This document shows positions 54,816 through 62,822 of a stretch of 64,000 bases of DNA, piece by piece. Source of the stretch: an uncultured Steroidobacter sp. GTDB lineage: Bacteria; Pseudomonadota; Gammaproteobacteria; Steroidobacterales; Steroidobacteraceae. The stretch covers positions 1 through 64,000 of the forward strand of contig CALMII010000060.1 of the NCBI GenBank assembly GCA_937864115.1. The letters are read 5' to 3'. Within the stretch, counting starts at the first letter, position 1. The number at the start of each line of letters is the position of its first letter. The notes under the pieces were generated by a model. The model had not been told where the DNA came from and searched no databases. It saw only the letters and a program-made list of their open reading frames with translations. Made by a program: the position numbers and the translations under genes.

Positions 54816-57293
54816 TCAGAAGATCGGATCGTCACTACTTTGTTCGCTCGCACCGGCACCATTCGACAAACCGTCGCCGCCTTCCGATGCGGCCGGCAGA
54901 TGGCCTGCCATGAAGGTCTCGAAGATCGCGTCCGGTTCGCCGGGCCGCGCTGCCAGACCCGTATCGGCGGAAACACGCATCGTCACGAGACCCGGCGGTG
55001 GCACGCGCCGCTGCTGCGGTACTCCCTGCAACGCCTCGTGCATGAAATAGATCCACATCGGCAGCGCCGTGCGGCTGCCTTCTTCGCCGGGCCCCAGCGA
55101 TCGTTCCTGATCGAAGCCGACCCACGCGGTCCCCACGAGCGACGGCGTGAAGCCGCAGAACCAGGCATCGCGGCGATCGTTGGTGGTGCCGGTCTTGCCG
55201 GCGAGATCGTCGCGCTTCAACTGCATCGCGCGTACGGCCGTGCCGCGGCGGACCACGTCGGCCATCATGTCGACCATCAGGTAGTCGTTCTGCGGCGAGA
55301 TCGAGACGGGAGCAATCGCCTTCTCCGGCAGGTAACTCAGACTGCCCCAGTTGCGTTCATCGACGGTCGGCGGCGGCGGTGCGCCCTCCGGCACGTTGAT
55401 GACTTCCGTCGCTGCGTCGGCAGGCTGCTCGACGCATTCGCGACAGACGATCCGCGGTTGCGACTCGAACACCCTGTTGCCATCCGGCCCGATGATGCGA
55501 TCGATGTAGTACGAGCCGACCCGATAGCCGCCGTTGGCGAAGATCGCGTAGGCGCTCGCCATCTCCAGCGGCGACACCTGCGCCGTGCCGAGCGCGAGCG
55601 TCAGGTTGCGCGGCAGGTTCTGCTCCGGAAAGCCAAAGCGCTCGATGTACTGGGTCGTGTAGGCGGGTCCCAGCGCATGCATCACGCGGATCGACACCAG
55701 ATTGCGCGAACGGACGAGTGCTTCGCGCAGCCGCATGGGGCCGCGGAATTCGCGCGAGTTGTTCTGCGGCCGCCAGACCGTTTCCAGCGACGGATCTTCG
55801 ATCACCAGCGGCGCGTCGTTCACGACGCTGGCCGGCGTGAAGCCGCGATCCAGCGCGGCTGAATACAGGAAGGGCTTGAACGCCGAACCCGGTTGACGCT
55901 TCGCCTGGACGGCGCGATTGAAATTGCTGGCGAAGTAATCGAAACCGCCGACCAGCGCCGTGATCGCGCCGTCCTGCGGATCCATCGCCACGAACGCGCC
56001 CTGGGCTTCCGGCACCTGCACCATGCGCCAGTTGCCGGAACGTTCCTGCGCGACGTACACGACATCGCCCACGGAGAGGATGTCCGCGGCGCGCTGCAAC
56101 GGCGGTCCGACGCTGCCGTCCGCGAGCGGCGCCCGCGCCCAGCTCAGTCCGCTCCAGGGCAGATTGATGCGTCCGTGAACTTTCGACCAGGCGACGGCGC
56201 TGCGGTCTTCGACGGCACGAATGAGCGCAGGCTCGAGTCCGCCGCGCAGCGGAAACTCATAGAGCAGTCGCGACCAGTCGGACTCCGATGACTGCGCCGG
56301 TACCGTGACCCGGCTAACCGGGCCCCGATAGCCGTGGCGCGAATCGTATTCGACCAGCGCGGCGCGCACGGCACGTACGGCTGCGGATTGCAGGCGACTG
56401 TCGAGTGTCGTGATCGCTTCGTAGCCCGCGGTGTAGGCGTCGGTGCCCAGGCGGTTGTAGAGATCGGCGCGCACCATCTCCGCGATGTACGGCGCGTCGA
56501 CTTCCACGGCGGGTCCGTGCAAGCGCGATTCGACCTGCGAGTTGTCGGCGGCGCGCTGTTCGTCCGCGGTGATGAAGTTCTTCTCGCGCATGCGTCGCAG
56601 CACGTAGCTGCGGCGATGCTTGGCGAGTTCGGGATTCGCAACCGGATTGTCGCGCGAGGGCAGGCGGAACGTGCCTGCGATCAACGCCAGCTCCGGCAAC
56701 GACAGCTGATCGATGGTCTTGCCGAAATACACCTCGGACGCTGCGCCGACGCCGTAGGCGCGCTGGCCGAGAAACATCTTGTTCATGTACAGCGTCAGGA
56801 TTTCCTGCTTGCTGAACTGCTGTTCGATGCGCAGCGTGAGAAAGATTTCCTGCAATTTGCGGCGATAGCTTTTCTCGGGACTGAGAAAGATGCCGCGCGT
56901 GAGCTGCATGGTGATGGTGCTGCCGCCTTCGCCCTTTTCGCCCGACATCAGGTGACGCACGATCGCGCGCGCCAGTCCTGGATAGTCCACGCCGCTGTGC
57001 TGGAAGAAGCGATCGTCTTCGGCGGCCAGCACGGCATTGACGAGCTGCTTCGGCAGCGCTTCGAACGAAAGCGGAATGCGCCGCTGTTCGCCGAACTGCG
57101 CGATCAGCTTGCCGTCGCGGCTGTAAACGCGCAGCGGCACCTGCAGACGGATGTCGCGAATCGCTGCGACGTCCGGCAAGGCCGGCTCCAGATATTGATA
57201 GGCACCACAGAGCCCGAGCGTGAGACCGCCGATGAGCACGACGATCGTTGCCAGGGCGAAACGCAACCAGGCCGGAAGGTAATGTCGCATCAC
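54816..57293 (-). CDS. mrcA: Penicillin-binding protein 1A
   Basis: 825 residues. An N-terminal anchor (FALATIVVLIGGLTLGLCGAY) is followed by the glycosyltransferase domain with AAEDDRFFQHSGVDYPG and GGSTITMQLTRGIFLSPEKSYRRKLQEI, and by the transpeptidase domain with SxxK in PGSAFKPFLYSAAL, SRN and KTGTTNDRRDAW. It polymerises and cross-links peptidoglycan in the periplasm. Divergent from the pilM operon, the usual gammaproteobacterial arrangement. ATG 57290 is an alternative start. Confidence 0.96.
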   Translation of the reverse strand: MMRHYLPAWLRFALATIVVLIGGLTLGLCGAYQYLEPALPDVAAIRDIRLQVPLRVYSRDGKLIAQFGEQRRIPLSFEALPKQLVNAVLAAEDDRFFQHSGVDYPGLARAIVRHLMSGEKGEGGSTITMQLTRGIFLSPEKSYRRKLQEIFLTLRIEQQFSKQEILTLYMNKMFLGQRAYGVGAASEVYFGKTIDQLSLPELALIAGTFRLPSRDNPVANPELAKHRRSYVLRRMREKNFITADEQRAADNSQVESRLHGPAVEVDAPYIAEMVRADLYNRLGTDAYTAGYEAITTLDSRLQSAAVRAVRAALVEYDSRHGYRGPVSRVTVPAQSSESDWSRLLYEFPLRGGLEPALIRAVEDRSAVAWSKVHGRINLPWSGLSWARAPLADGSVGPPLQRAADILSVGDVVYVAQERSGNWRMVQVPEAQGAFVAMDPQDGAITALVGGFDYFASNFNRAVQAKRQPGSAFKPFLYSAALDRGFTPASVVNDAPLVIEDPSLETVWRPQNNSREFRGPMRLREALVRSRNLVSIRVMHALGPAYTTQYIERFGFPEQNLPRNLTLALGTAQVSPLEMASAYAIFANGGYRVGSYYIDRIIGPDGNRVFESQPRIVCRECVEQPADAATEVINVPEGAPPPPTVDERNWGSLSYLPEKAIAPVSISPQNDYLMVDMMADVVRRGTAVRAMQLKRDDLAGKTGTTNDRRDAWFCGFTPSLVGTAWVGFDQERSLGPGEEGSRTALPMWIYFMHEALQGVPQQRRVPPPGLVTMRVSADTGLAARPGEPDAIFETFMAGHLPAASEGGDGLSNGAGASEQSSDDPIF

Positions 57294-57344
57294 AACAAAT
57301 GAACCTAAGTCCTTGCTTTAAAAAATGCCGGTATGCAATAGTAG

Positions 57345-57485
57345 CCGCGAATTTACGTGGGCAAACTCATCGAAAGGTGAGGACGCAAAGCTTCCGGTCT
57401 ACGGGTGGATCCTCCTGAAGGAGGGGATGTCCAGGACAGCGGGGTCGCCGGCGGAATGATAGGGGCATCGAAAAAACGCTGTCCT
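57345..57485 (+). ncRNA. Cyclic-di-GMP-I (GEMM-I) riboswitch with expression platform
   Basis: The conserved core is clear: GGGCAAAC (57359-57366), a hairpin CTCATC-GAAA-GGTGAG, GGACGCAAAGC (57381-57391), CTTCCGGTCTACGG, a GGATCCTCC/GGAGGGGATGTCC arm and AGCGGGGTCGCCGG (57438-57451). GGG at the ligand site has G at the position that selects c-di-GMP in Vc2. AGGACAGCG (57433-57441), which holds the 3' aptamer strand, is perfectly complementary to CGCTGTCCT (57477-57485); this second stem would exclude the aptamer and is likely the switch. A possible promoter is TTGCTT-N17-CAATAG (57313-57341). Confidence 0.93.
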
Positions 57486-57504
57486 GTCGTGACCTGCCGT
57501 ACGC

Positions 57505-57705
57505 ATGAGGTCACTGGCCGATCCATGCGCACTCCAAGTCATTGATCCGGCAATTGCGTTCTCCCACAGCCCAATAATTGACTTAACAAAGGCTGAGCTG
57601 GAGCGACGCGGCACGCCGGTTTCCGAAATCGCCTCGATGGTATTTCGTGAGACTCCTCACATTCAACTTAACAAGCAGCTGTATATATTTGCGCCTCGTA
57701 TTTAG
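57505..57705 (+). CDS. Possible small ORF between riboswitch and pilM
   Basis: 66 codons from ATG 57505 to a stop 50 bp before pilM. The predicted peptide (IAFSHSPIIDLTKAELERRG and ASMVFRETPHIQLNKQLYIF) matches nothing I know. Codon use is less GC-rich than in the neighbours and there is no good ribosome site. It may be non-coding leader RNA, or a gene remnant. Confidence 0.2.
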   Translation: MRSLADPCALQVIDPAIAFSHSPIIDLTKAELERRGTPVSEIASMVFRETPHIQLNKQLYIFAPRI

Positions 57706-57755
57706 TGCTGATCTCAGATAATCCCCTAAGTATCTGACGAACAAAGGGAAATAGC

Positions 57756-58817
57756 GTGCTTTTTTCAGCCAAATCCCGACCGGTGCTGGGACTGGATATC
57801 ACCACCTCGTCGGTCAAGCTGATCGAGATCAGCATGAGCGGCGGCCAGTATCGGGTGGAATCCTATGCCGCCGAGCCGACGCCGCCGAACTCCATCAATG
57901 AGAAAGCCATCGTCGACGCCAATGCCGTCGGCGACGCCATCAAGCGTGCCGTGAAGCGTTCGGGCGCGCGCGCCAAGGACGCAGCCGTCGCCATCAGCGG
58001 CGACGCGGCCATCACCAAGGTCATCCAGATGCCTCGCACCCTGAGCGAGAACGAACTGGAAGGCCAGGTGGAAATGCAGGCCGACCAGTACATCCCGTTC
58101 CCCATGGAGGAAGTGAGCTTCGACTACGAAGTCATCGGCCCCTCCGAAAAAGATCCCGAAATGCTCGATGTGCTGCTCGTGGCGACCCGCAGCGAAAACG
58201 TCGAACAGCGCGTGGCCGCCTGTGCGGCGGCGGGTCTGACGGCCCGCATCGTCGACGTCGAAGCCTTCGCGCTCGAAAATGCCTGCCGGCTGCTGACGCA
58301 CCAGATGCCCGATGGCGGTCTCGGTCGCGTGCTGGCAGTCGTCGACTTCGGCGCCAGCAGCACCACCTTCAGCGTGCTGCGCGATCTCAAGGTCATCTAC
58401 ACGCGCGACTTCGCCTTCGGCGGCCAGCAGCTCACGGAAGAAGTGATGCGCACCTACGGCCTCAGCATGGAAGAAGCCGGTCGCGCCAAGAAAGAAGGCG
58501 GACTGCCCGGCAACTACGAAACCGAAGTGCTCGGTCCGTTCATCGACGACATGTGCCAGCAGGTCAGCCGCTCGCTGCAGTTCTTCCTGGCGTCCGGCGC
58601 CGGTCGCGAACAGCCCGAGCAGATCCTGATCTGCGGCGGCTGCGCCAACATCCCGGGCGCCGCCGAAATGATTCAGAGCCGCGTGGGCATCGAAGCCCTG
58701 CGCGGCGATCCGCTGGGCCAGATGAAGGTCAGTCAGAAGGCCAAGGCCCAGTCGGTGAAAAAGGATGCGACTGCCTTGCTGACGGCGTGCGGTCTGGCGT
58801 TACGGAGTTTCGACTGA
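57756..58817 (+). CDS. pilM: Type IV pilus assembly protein PilM
   Basis: 353 residues from GTG 57756 with AAAGGGA as ribosome site. Actin-like ATPase fold: PVLGLDITTSSVKLIEIS, AAVAISGDAAITKVIQMP, VVDFGASSTTFSVL and ILICGGCANIPG. PilM is cytosolic and binds the N-terminal tail of PilN, forming the inner ring of the alignment complex. First gene of pilMNOPQ, controlled by the riboswitch upstream. Confidence 0.95.
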   Translation: MLFSAKSRPVLGLDITTSSVKLIEISMSGGQYRVESYAAEPTPPNSINEKAIVDANAVGDAIKRAVKRSGARAKDAAVAISGDAAITKVIQMPRTLSENELEGQVEMQADQYIPFPMEEVSFDYEVIGPSEKDPEMLDVLLVATRSENVEQRVAACAAAGLTARIVDVEAFALENACRLLTHQMPDGGLGRVLAVVDFGASSTTFSVLRDLKVIYTRDFAFGGQQLTEEVMRTYGLSMEEAGRAKKEGGLPGNYETEVLGPFIDDMCQQVSRSLQFFLASGAGREQPEQILICGGCANIPGAAEMIQSRVGIEALRGDPLGQMKVSQKAKAQSVKKDATALLTACGLALRSFD

Positions 58818-58818
58818 T

Positions 58819-59400
58819 ATGCCAAGAATCAATCTCGTCCCGTGGCGCGAAGCCGAGCGCAAGCAGAAGCGCCAGGAATTCGGCGTCGGTGCCGTTGGCG
58901 CACTCGTGCTGGCCGGCGCCATCGCGTTTGCAGTGAATCTGCAGATGAGTTCAGCGATCGGCGCACAGAACGAACGCAACCAGTATCTGAAGGATGAAAC
59001 CGCGAAGCTCGACAAGCAGATCGCCGAGATCCTGGAACTGGACCAGGAGAAGCAGCGCCTCGTCGCGCGCATGCAGGTGATCGAGCAGCTCGAGCGCAGT
59101 CGCGCCGAGGTCGTGCATCTGTTCGATCAGCTGGTGCGTACGCTGCCGGACGGTATCTATCTCACCTCGATCAAACAAACCGATCGCAAGGTGCAACTCA
59201 GAGGTATTGCCCAGTCCAGTTCGCGCGTCTCGAACTACATGCGCAACATCGATGCCTCCGAATGGATGGCCGATCCGTCGCTGGACATTCTCGAAACGAA
59301 AGGTGGCACTGCAACAGGTTCGGATTTCACGCTGAACGCGACGCAGGAAAATCCGAATCTGAAGGCGGCCGCGGGCGGAGCCGCACAGGGAGCCCACTGA
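58819..59400 (+). CDS. pilN: Type IV pilus assembly protein PilN
   Basis: 193 residues. The conserved start PRINLVPWREAERKQKRQEF is the PilM-binding tail, followed by one helix (VGALVLAGAIAFAVNLQ), a coiled coil (ERNQYLKDETAKLDKQIAEI) and a periplasmic ferredoxin-like domain (LPDGIYLTSIKQTDRKVQLRGIAQSSSRVSNYMRNI). It forms the inner-membrane alignment complex with PilO. The stop overlaps the pilO ATG. Confidence 0.94.
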   Translation: MPRINLVPWREAERKQKRQEFGVGAVGALVLAGAIAFAVNLQMSSAIGAQNERNQYLKDETAKLDKQIAEILELDQEKQRLVARMQVIEQLERSRAEVVHLFDQLVRTLPDGIYLTSIKQTDRKVQLRGIAQSSSRVSNYMRNIDASEWMADPSLDILETKGGTATGSDFTLNATQENPNLKAAAGGAAQGAH

Positions 59401-60056
59401 TGAGCAATCTCCTGGAAGATCTTCGCAATCTCGATCCGAACGATGTCGGTCGCTGGCCCGCGGCTTTCCGCTTCGGCGCCATCGGACTGATCTTCGTGAT
59501 CGGCGCCTGCGCAATGGTGTACTTCCTGGCCTGGAAGCCCAACAAGCCGGATCTCGACGCGGCGCGCGCCGAGGAAATCTCGCTGCTGGAAACCTTCACC
59601 ACCAAGGCGCGCAAGGCGGCCAATCTCGATGCCTACAAGGCGCAGCTGCAGGAAATCGAACGGTCCTTCGGCGCTATGCTGCGCAAGCTGCCGAACAAGA
59701 CCGAAGTGCCCAACCTGCTGACCGACATCTCGCAGCAGGGCGCAGGCGCCGGTCTCGACCAGAAGCTGTTCCAGCCGAACGCCCAGGTAAACAAGGATTT
59801 CTACGCCGAACTGCCCATCAAGATGCGGCTGACCGGCAGCTTCCATTCGATCGGCGCATTCGTCAGCGGCATCGCGGCATTGCCGCGCATCGTGACGCTG
59901 CACGATGTCGAGATCACGCCCCTGTCCAAGGATGCGCGCGGCGGTGTCGATCAGCTGCAGCTGGATGTGGTTGCAAAGACTTACCGCTACCTGGACGACG
60001 ACGAGCAGACCGCAGCGCAGCCCCGCGCGAATCAGCGCCCGCGTCCGAACGGTTAA
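59400..60056 (+). CDS. pilO: Type IV pilus assembly protein PilO
   Basis: 218 residues from ATG 59400, one base overlapping pilN. LEDLRNLDPNDVGRWPAAFR opens the protein, then one helix (IGLIFVIGACAMVYFLAW), a coiled coil (LLETFTTKARKAANLDAYK) and the periplasmic domain (FYAELPIKMRLTGSFHSIGAFVSGIAALPRIVTLHDVEI), all typical for PilO. It pairs with PilN in the inner membrane. Confidence 0.94.
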   Translation: MSNLLEDLRNLDPNDVGRWPAAFRFGAIGLIFVIGACAMVYFLAWKPNKPDLDAARAEEISLLETFTTKARKAANLDAYKAQLQEIERSFGAMLRKLPNKTEVPNLLTDISQQGAGAGLDQKLFQPNAQVNKDFYAELPIKMRLTGSFHSIGAFVSGIAALPRIVTLHDVEITPLSKDARGGVDQLQLDVVAKTYRYLDDDEQTAAQPRANQRPRPNG

Positions 60057-60086
60057 CGATCAAGGAACCAAGGCGTCACCCATCCC

Positions 60087-60593
60087 ATGATCCAGAGCAA
60101 GCTACCCATCGCCGCGCTGGTCCTGCTGTGTCTGAGCGGATGCTCGGGCGGCATGGACGAGTTGCAGCAGAAAGTCGCCGAGATCAAGAGCCGGCCAGGC
60201 GAACGCATCGAGCCGCTGCCCGAGATCAAGCCGTACGAAACCTATGCCTACAACGCGAGCAGCCTGCGTTCGCCGTTCGTGCAGAGCGCGCCTTCGGGCA
60301 GCGACGTCGCGAACGCGATCCGCCCGGATTCGAAGCGTCCGCGCGAGTTCCTCGAACAGTTCCCCATCGACAGCATGAAGATGGTCGGCACGCTCGCCCT
60401 GCAGGGCAAGAACTATGGCTTGGTGCAGGGCAAGGACGGTCTGGTCCACCGCGTGCTTCCCGGCAGCTACGTGGGACAGAACGACGGGCGCGTCATCAGC
60501 ATCACGCCCACCAGAATCTCAGTGATTGAAATCGTGCCCGACGGCGTCGGCGGGTACATCGAGCGGCCGGCTGCGCTGGCGCTTACCGAATGA
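60087..60593 (+). CDS. pilP: Type IV pilus lipoprotein PilP
   Basis: 168 residues. A lipoprotein signal ends LCLSGC; the mature part has the PilP core (YNASSLRSPFVQSA, RPREFLEQFPIDSMKMVGTLALQGKNYGLVQGKDGLVHRVLPGSYVGQNDGRV). It links PilN/PilO to the secretin PilQ across the periplasm. A four-base overlap exists with a possible upstream start of pilQ. Confidence 0.94.
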   Translation: MIQSKLPIAALVLLCLSGCSGGMDELQQKVAEIKSRPGERIEPLPEIKPYETYAYNASSLRSPFVQSAPSGSDVANAIRPDSKRPREFLEQFPIDSMKMVGTLALQGKNYGLVQGKDGLVHRVLPGSYVGQNDGRVISITPTRISVIEIVPDGVGGYIERPAALALTE

Positions 60594-60613
60594 GTCTCAG
60601 GGAGAAACCAAGA

Positions 60614-62770
60614 ATGTCGTCGTCATTTTCGATCCAGCCCGTCGCCATGGCATCGTTGCGGCGGTTCGCGGTCATGTTCCTGGGGCTCCTTGCCGCGCAC
60701 ACCGCGCTCGCGCAGGGCTCGAATCGCCTCGAGGACATCCGCGCCAACGTCACGGCCGGCAACAAGGTCGAACTGACGCTGCGGCTCAGCGACACCGCGC
60801 CGCAGCCGCTGACATTCACGGTCGACAACCCGGCGCGCATCGCGCTGGACCTGCCGGATACGTCGGTCGCCATGACTTCGCGTCGCATCGACGTGAAACA
60901 GGGCGCGCTGGACACCGTCAACGTCGCCGAGGCCAATGGCCGTACGCGCGTCGTGCTGAATGTCGACAGCCTGGTGCCCTACGAGACGCGGCTGCAGGGC
61001 AACTCGATCATCGTTACGCTCGGCGCAGGCCGCAGCGGCTCCGTCAGTGCGGAACCGAGTGCCGTCGCGGCGTCGTCGCCCCGCTCGTCGGCAGCACCGG
61101 TGTCGGGCATCCGTTCCGTCAACAACATCGACTTTCGTCGCGGCAGCGATGGCTCGGGCCGCGTGATCGTCGAGCTGACCGACGCCAAGGTGCCTGCGGA
61201 TCTGCGCCAGGAAGGCGGCCGCATCGTCGTCAACTTCGCCAAGACCACCTTGCCCGAGTCGCTGATGCAGCGTCTCGACGTGGTCGATTTCGCCACGCCC
61301 GTCAACTCGGTCGACGCCATGCGCGTCGGCGACGGCACGCGTCTGGTCATTGCGGCGACGGGCGATTACGAGCAGCTCGCCTACCAGTCGGACAATGTCT
61401 ACACGATCGAGGTCAAGCCGGTCGTCAAGCTGCCGCCCGAACTCCAGGACAAGAAGGAATACACGGGCGAGCGTCTGACCCTGAATTTCCAGGACATCGA
61501 AACCCGCGCCGTGCTGCAGCTCCTTGCTGACACGAGCGGCCAGAACATGGTCATTGCCGACACCGTGGGCGGCAACGTCACGCTGCGCTTGCAGAACGTG
61601 CCTTGGGATCAGGCTCTCGACGTGGTCATGCGCAACAAGGGCCTGGACATGCGCAAGGAAGGCAACGTGATGCTGATCGGCCCGGCGGCGGAAATTGCCG
61701 CTCGCGAGAAGCAGTTGCTCGCCGCACGCAAGGAAGTGCAGGAACTCGCGCCGCTGCGCAGCGAATTCCTGCAGGTGAACTACGCCAAGGCGGCGGATCT
61801 GGCCTCGCTGATCAAGTCGGGCAACAACAATTCGCTGCTGTCGTCGCGCGGCAGCGTGGCGATCGACGAGCGCACCAACACGCTCCTGCTGCAGGACACT
61901 TCGGATCGTCTCGCCGACATCCGTCGCCTGGTGGCCACGCTGGATATTCCGGTGCGCCAGGTTCGTATCGAAGCCCGCATCGTGATCGTCAGCGACGACT
62001 TCAGCCGCGAGCTGGGCGTGCGGTTTGGCGTCAATGCCACGACTACCAACGTGGGTGGCAGCGACGGTCAGGGTTTCGTGAGCAATCGCGGCCTGGATGC
62101 ACCGGATACGGCGGTGTTGTTCCCTGGTGCGAATGATCCGCGAGGCGGTCTCGAAATCGGCGAGGCAATTGATCGCTATATGGTGAACCTGCCCGCGGCC
62201 AATCCGGCCGGCGCACTGGCGTTGACCTTCCTCGATTCCGACTTCATCGTCGACCTCGAACTGTCGGCAGCCCAGGCCGAAGGCCGCGGCGAGATCGTGT
62301 CGCAGCCGACGCTCGTGACGGCGAACCAGCGCGAAGCATCGATCGAGCAGGGTGTGGAAATTCCGTATCAGGAGTCTTCATCCAGCGGCGCAACGACCAC
62401 GAGCTTCAAGAAGGCAGTGCTCAGTCTGAAGGTGACGCCGCAGATCACTCCGGACAACCGGGTAATTCTCGACCTCGTCGTCGCAAAGGACAGTGTGGGT
62501 CAGGTCGTACCGAGCGCCACGGGTGGATTCGTCCCGAGCATCGATACTCGTGAGATTGCAACGCAGGTGCTGGTGAACGATGGCCAGACCGTCGTGCTGG
62601 GCGGCATTCTCGAAACAGAGCGTCGCGATGCCGAACAAAAAGTACCGTTCCTGGGCGACCTTCCGGGAGTTGGTCACCTGTTCAAGTCGACCACCAAGAC
62701 CGACAACAAGGACGAACTGCTGATCTTCGTGACGCCGCGCATTCTGCGCGAAGGCAGCAATCTGTATTGA
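60614..62770 (+). CDS. pilQ: Type IV pilus secretin PilQ
   Basis: 718 residues from ATG 60614, with GGGAGAA as ribosome site; ATG 60590 is an alternative. After a signal (FAVMFLGLLAAHTALAQ) come two AMIN domains (PLTFTVDNPARIALDLPDT; NNIDFRRGSDGSGRVIVELTDAKVP), which bind peptidoglycan, then the N0/N1 domains (ERLTLNFQDIETRAVLQLLAD) and the secretin core with EIVSQPTLVTANQREASIEQGVEIPYQ and KDELLIFVTPRIL. It forms the outer-membrane pore for the pilus. Confidence 0.96.
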   Translation: MSSSFSIQPVAMASLRRFAVMFLGLLAAHTALAQGSNRLEDIRANVTAGNKVELTLRLSDTAPQPLTFTVDNPARIALDLPDTSVAMTSRRIDVKQGALDTVNVAEANGRTRVVLNVDSLVPYETRLQGNSIIVTLGAGRSGSVSAEPSAVAASSPRSSAAPVSGIRSVNNIDFRRGSDGSGRVIVELTDAKVPADLRQEGGRIVVNFAKTTLPESLMQRLDVVDFATPVNSVDAMRVGDGTRLVIAATGDYEQLAYQSDNVYTIEVKPVVKLPPELQDKKEYTGERLTLNFQDIETRAVLQLLADTSGQNMVIADTVGGNVTLRLQNVPWDQALDVVMRNKGLDMRKEGNVMLIGPAAEIAAREKQLLAARKEVQELAPLRSEFLQVNYAKAADLASLIKSGNNNSLLSSRGSVAIDERTNTLLLQDTSDRLADIRRLVATLDIPVRQVRIEARIVIVSDDFSRELGVRFGVNATTTNVGGSDGQGFVSNRGLDAPDTAVLFPGANDPRGGLEIGEAIDRYMVNLPAANPAGALALTFLDSDFIVDLELSAAQAEGRGEIVSQPTLVTANQREASIEQGVEIPYQESSSSGATTTSFKKAVLSLKVTPQITPDNRVILDLVVAKDSVGQVVPSATGGFVPSIDTREIATQVLVNDGQTVVLGGILETERRDAEQKVPFLGDLPGVGHLFKSTTKTDNKDELLIFVTPRILREGSNLY

Positions 62771-62822
62771 TCGCCTGACGGGAAGATCACCTCAAGAACA
62801 TCCATAGAGAGTGGAACTCAAA

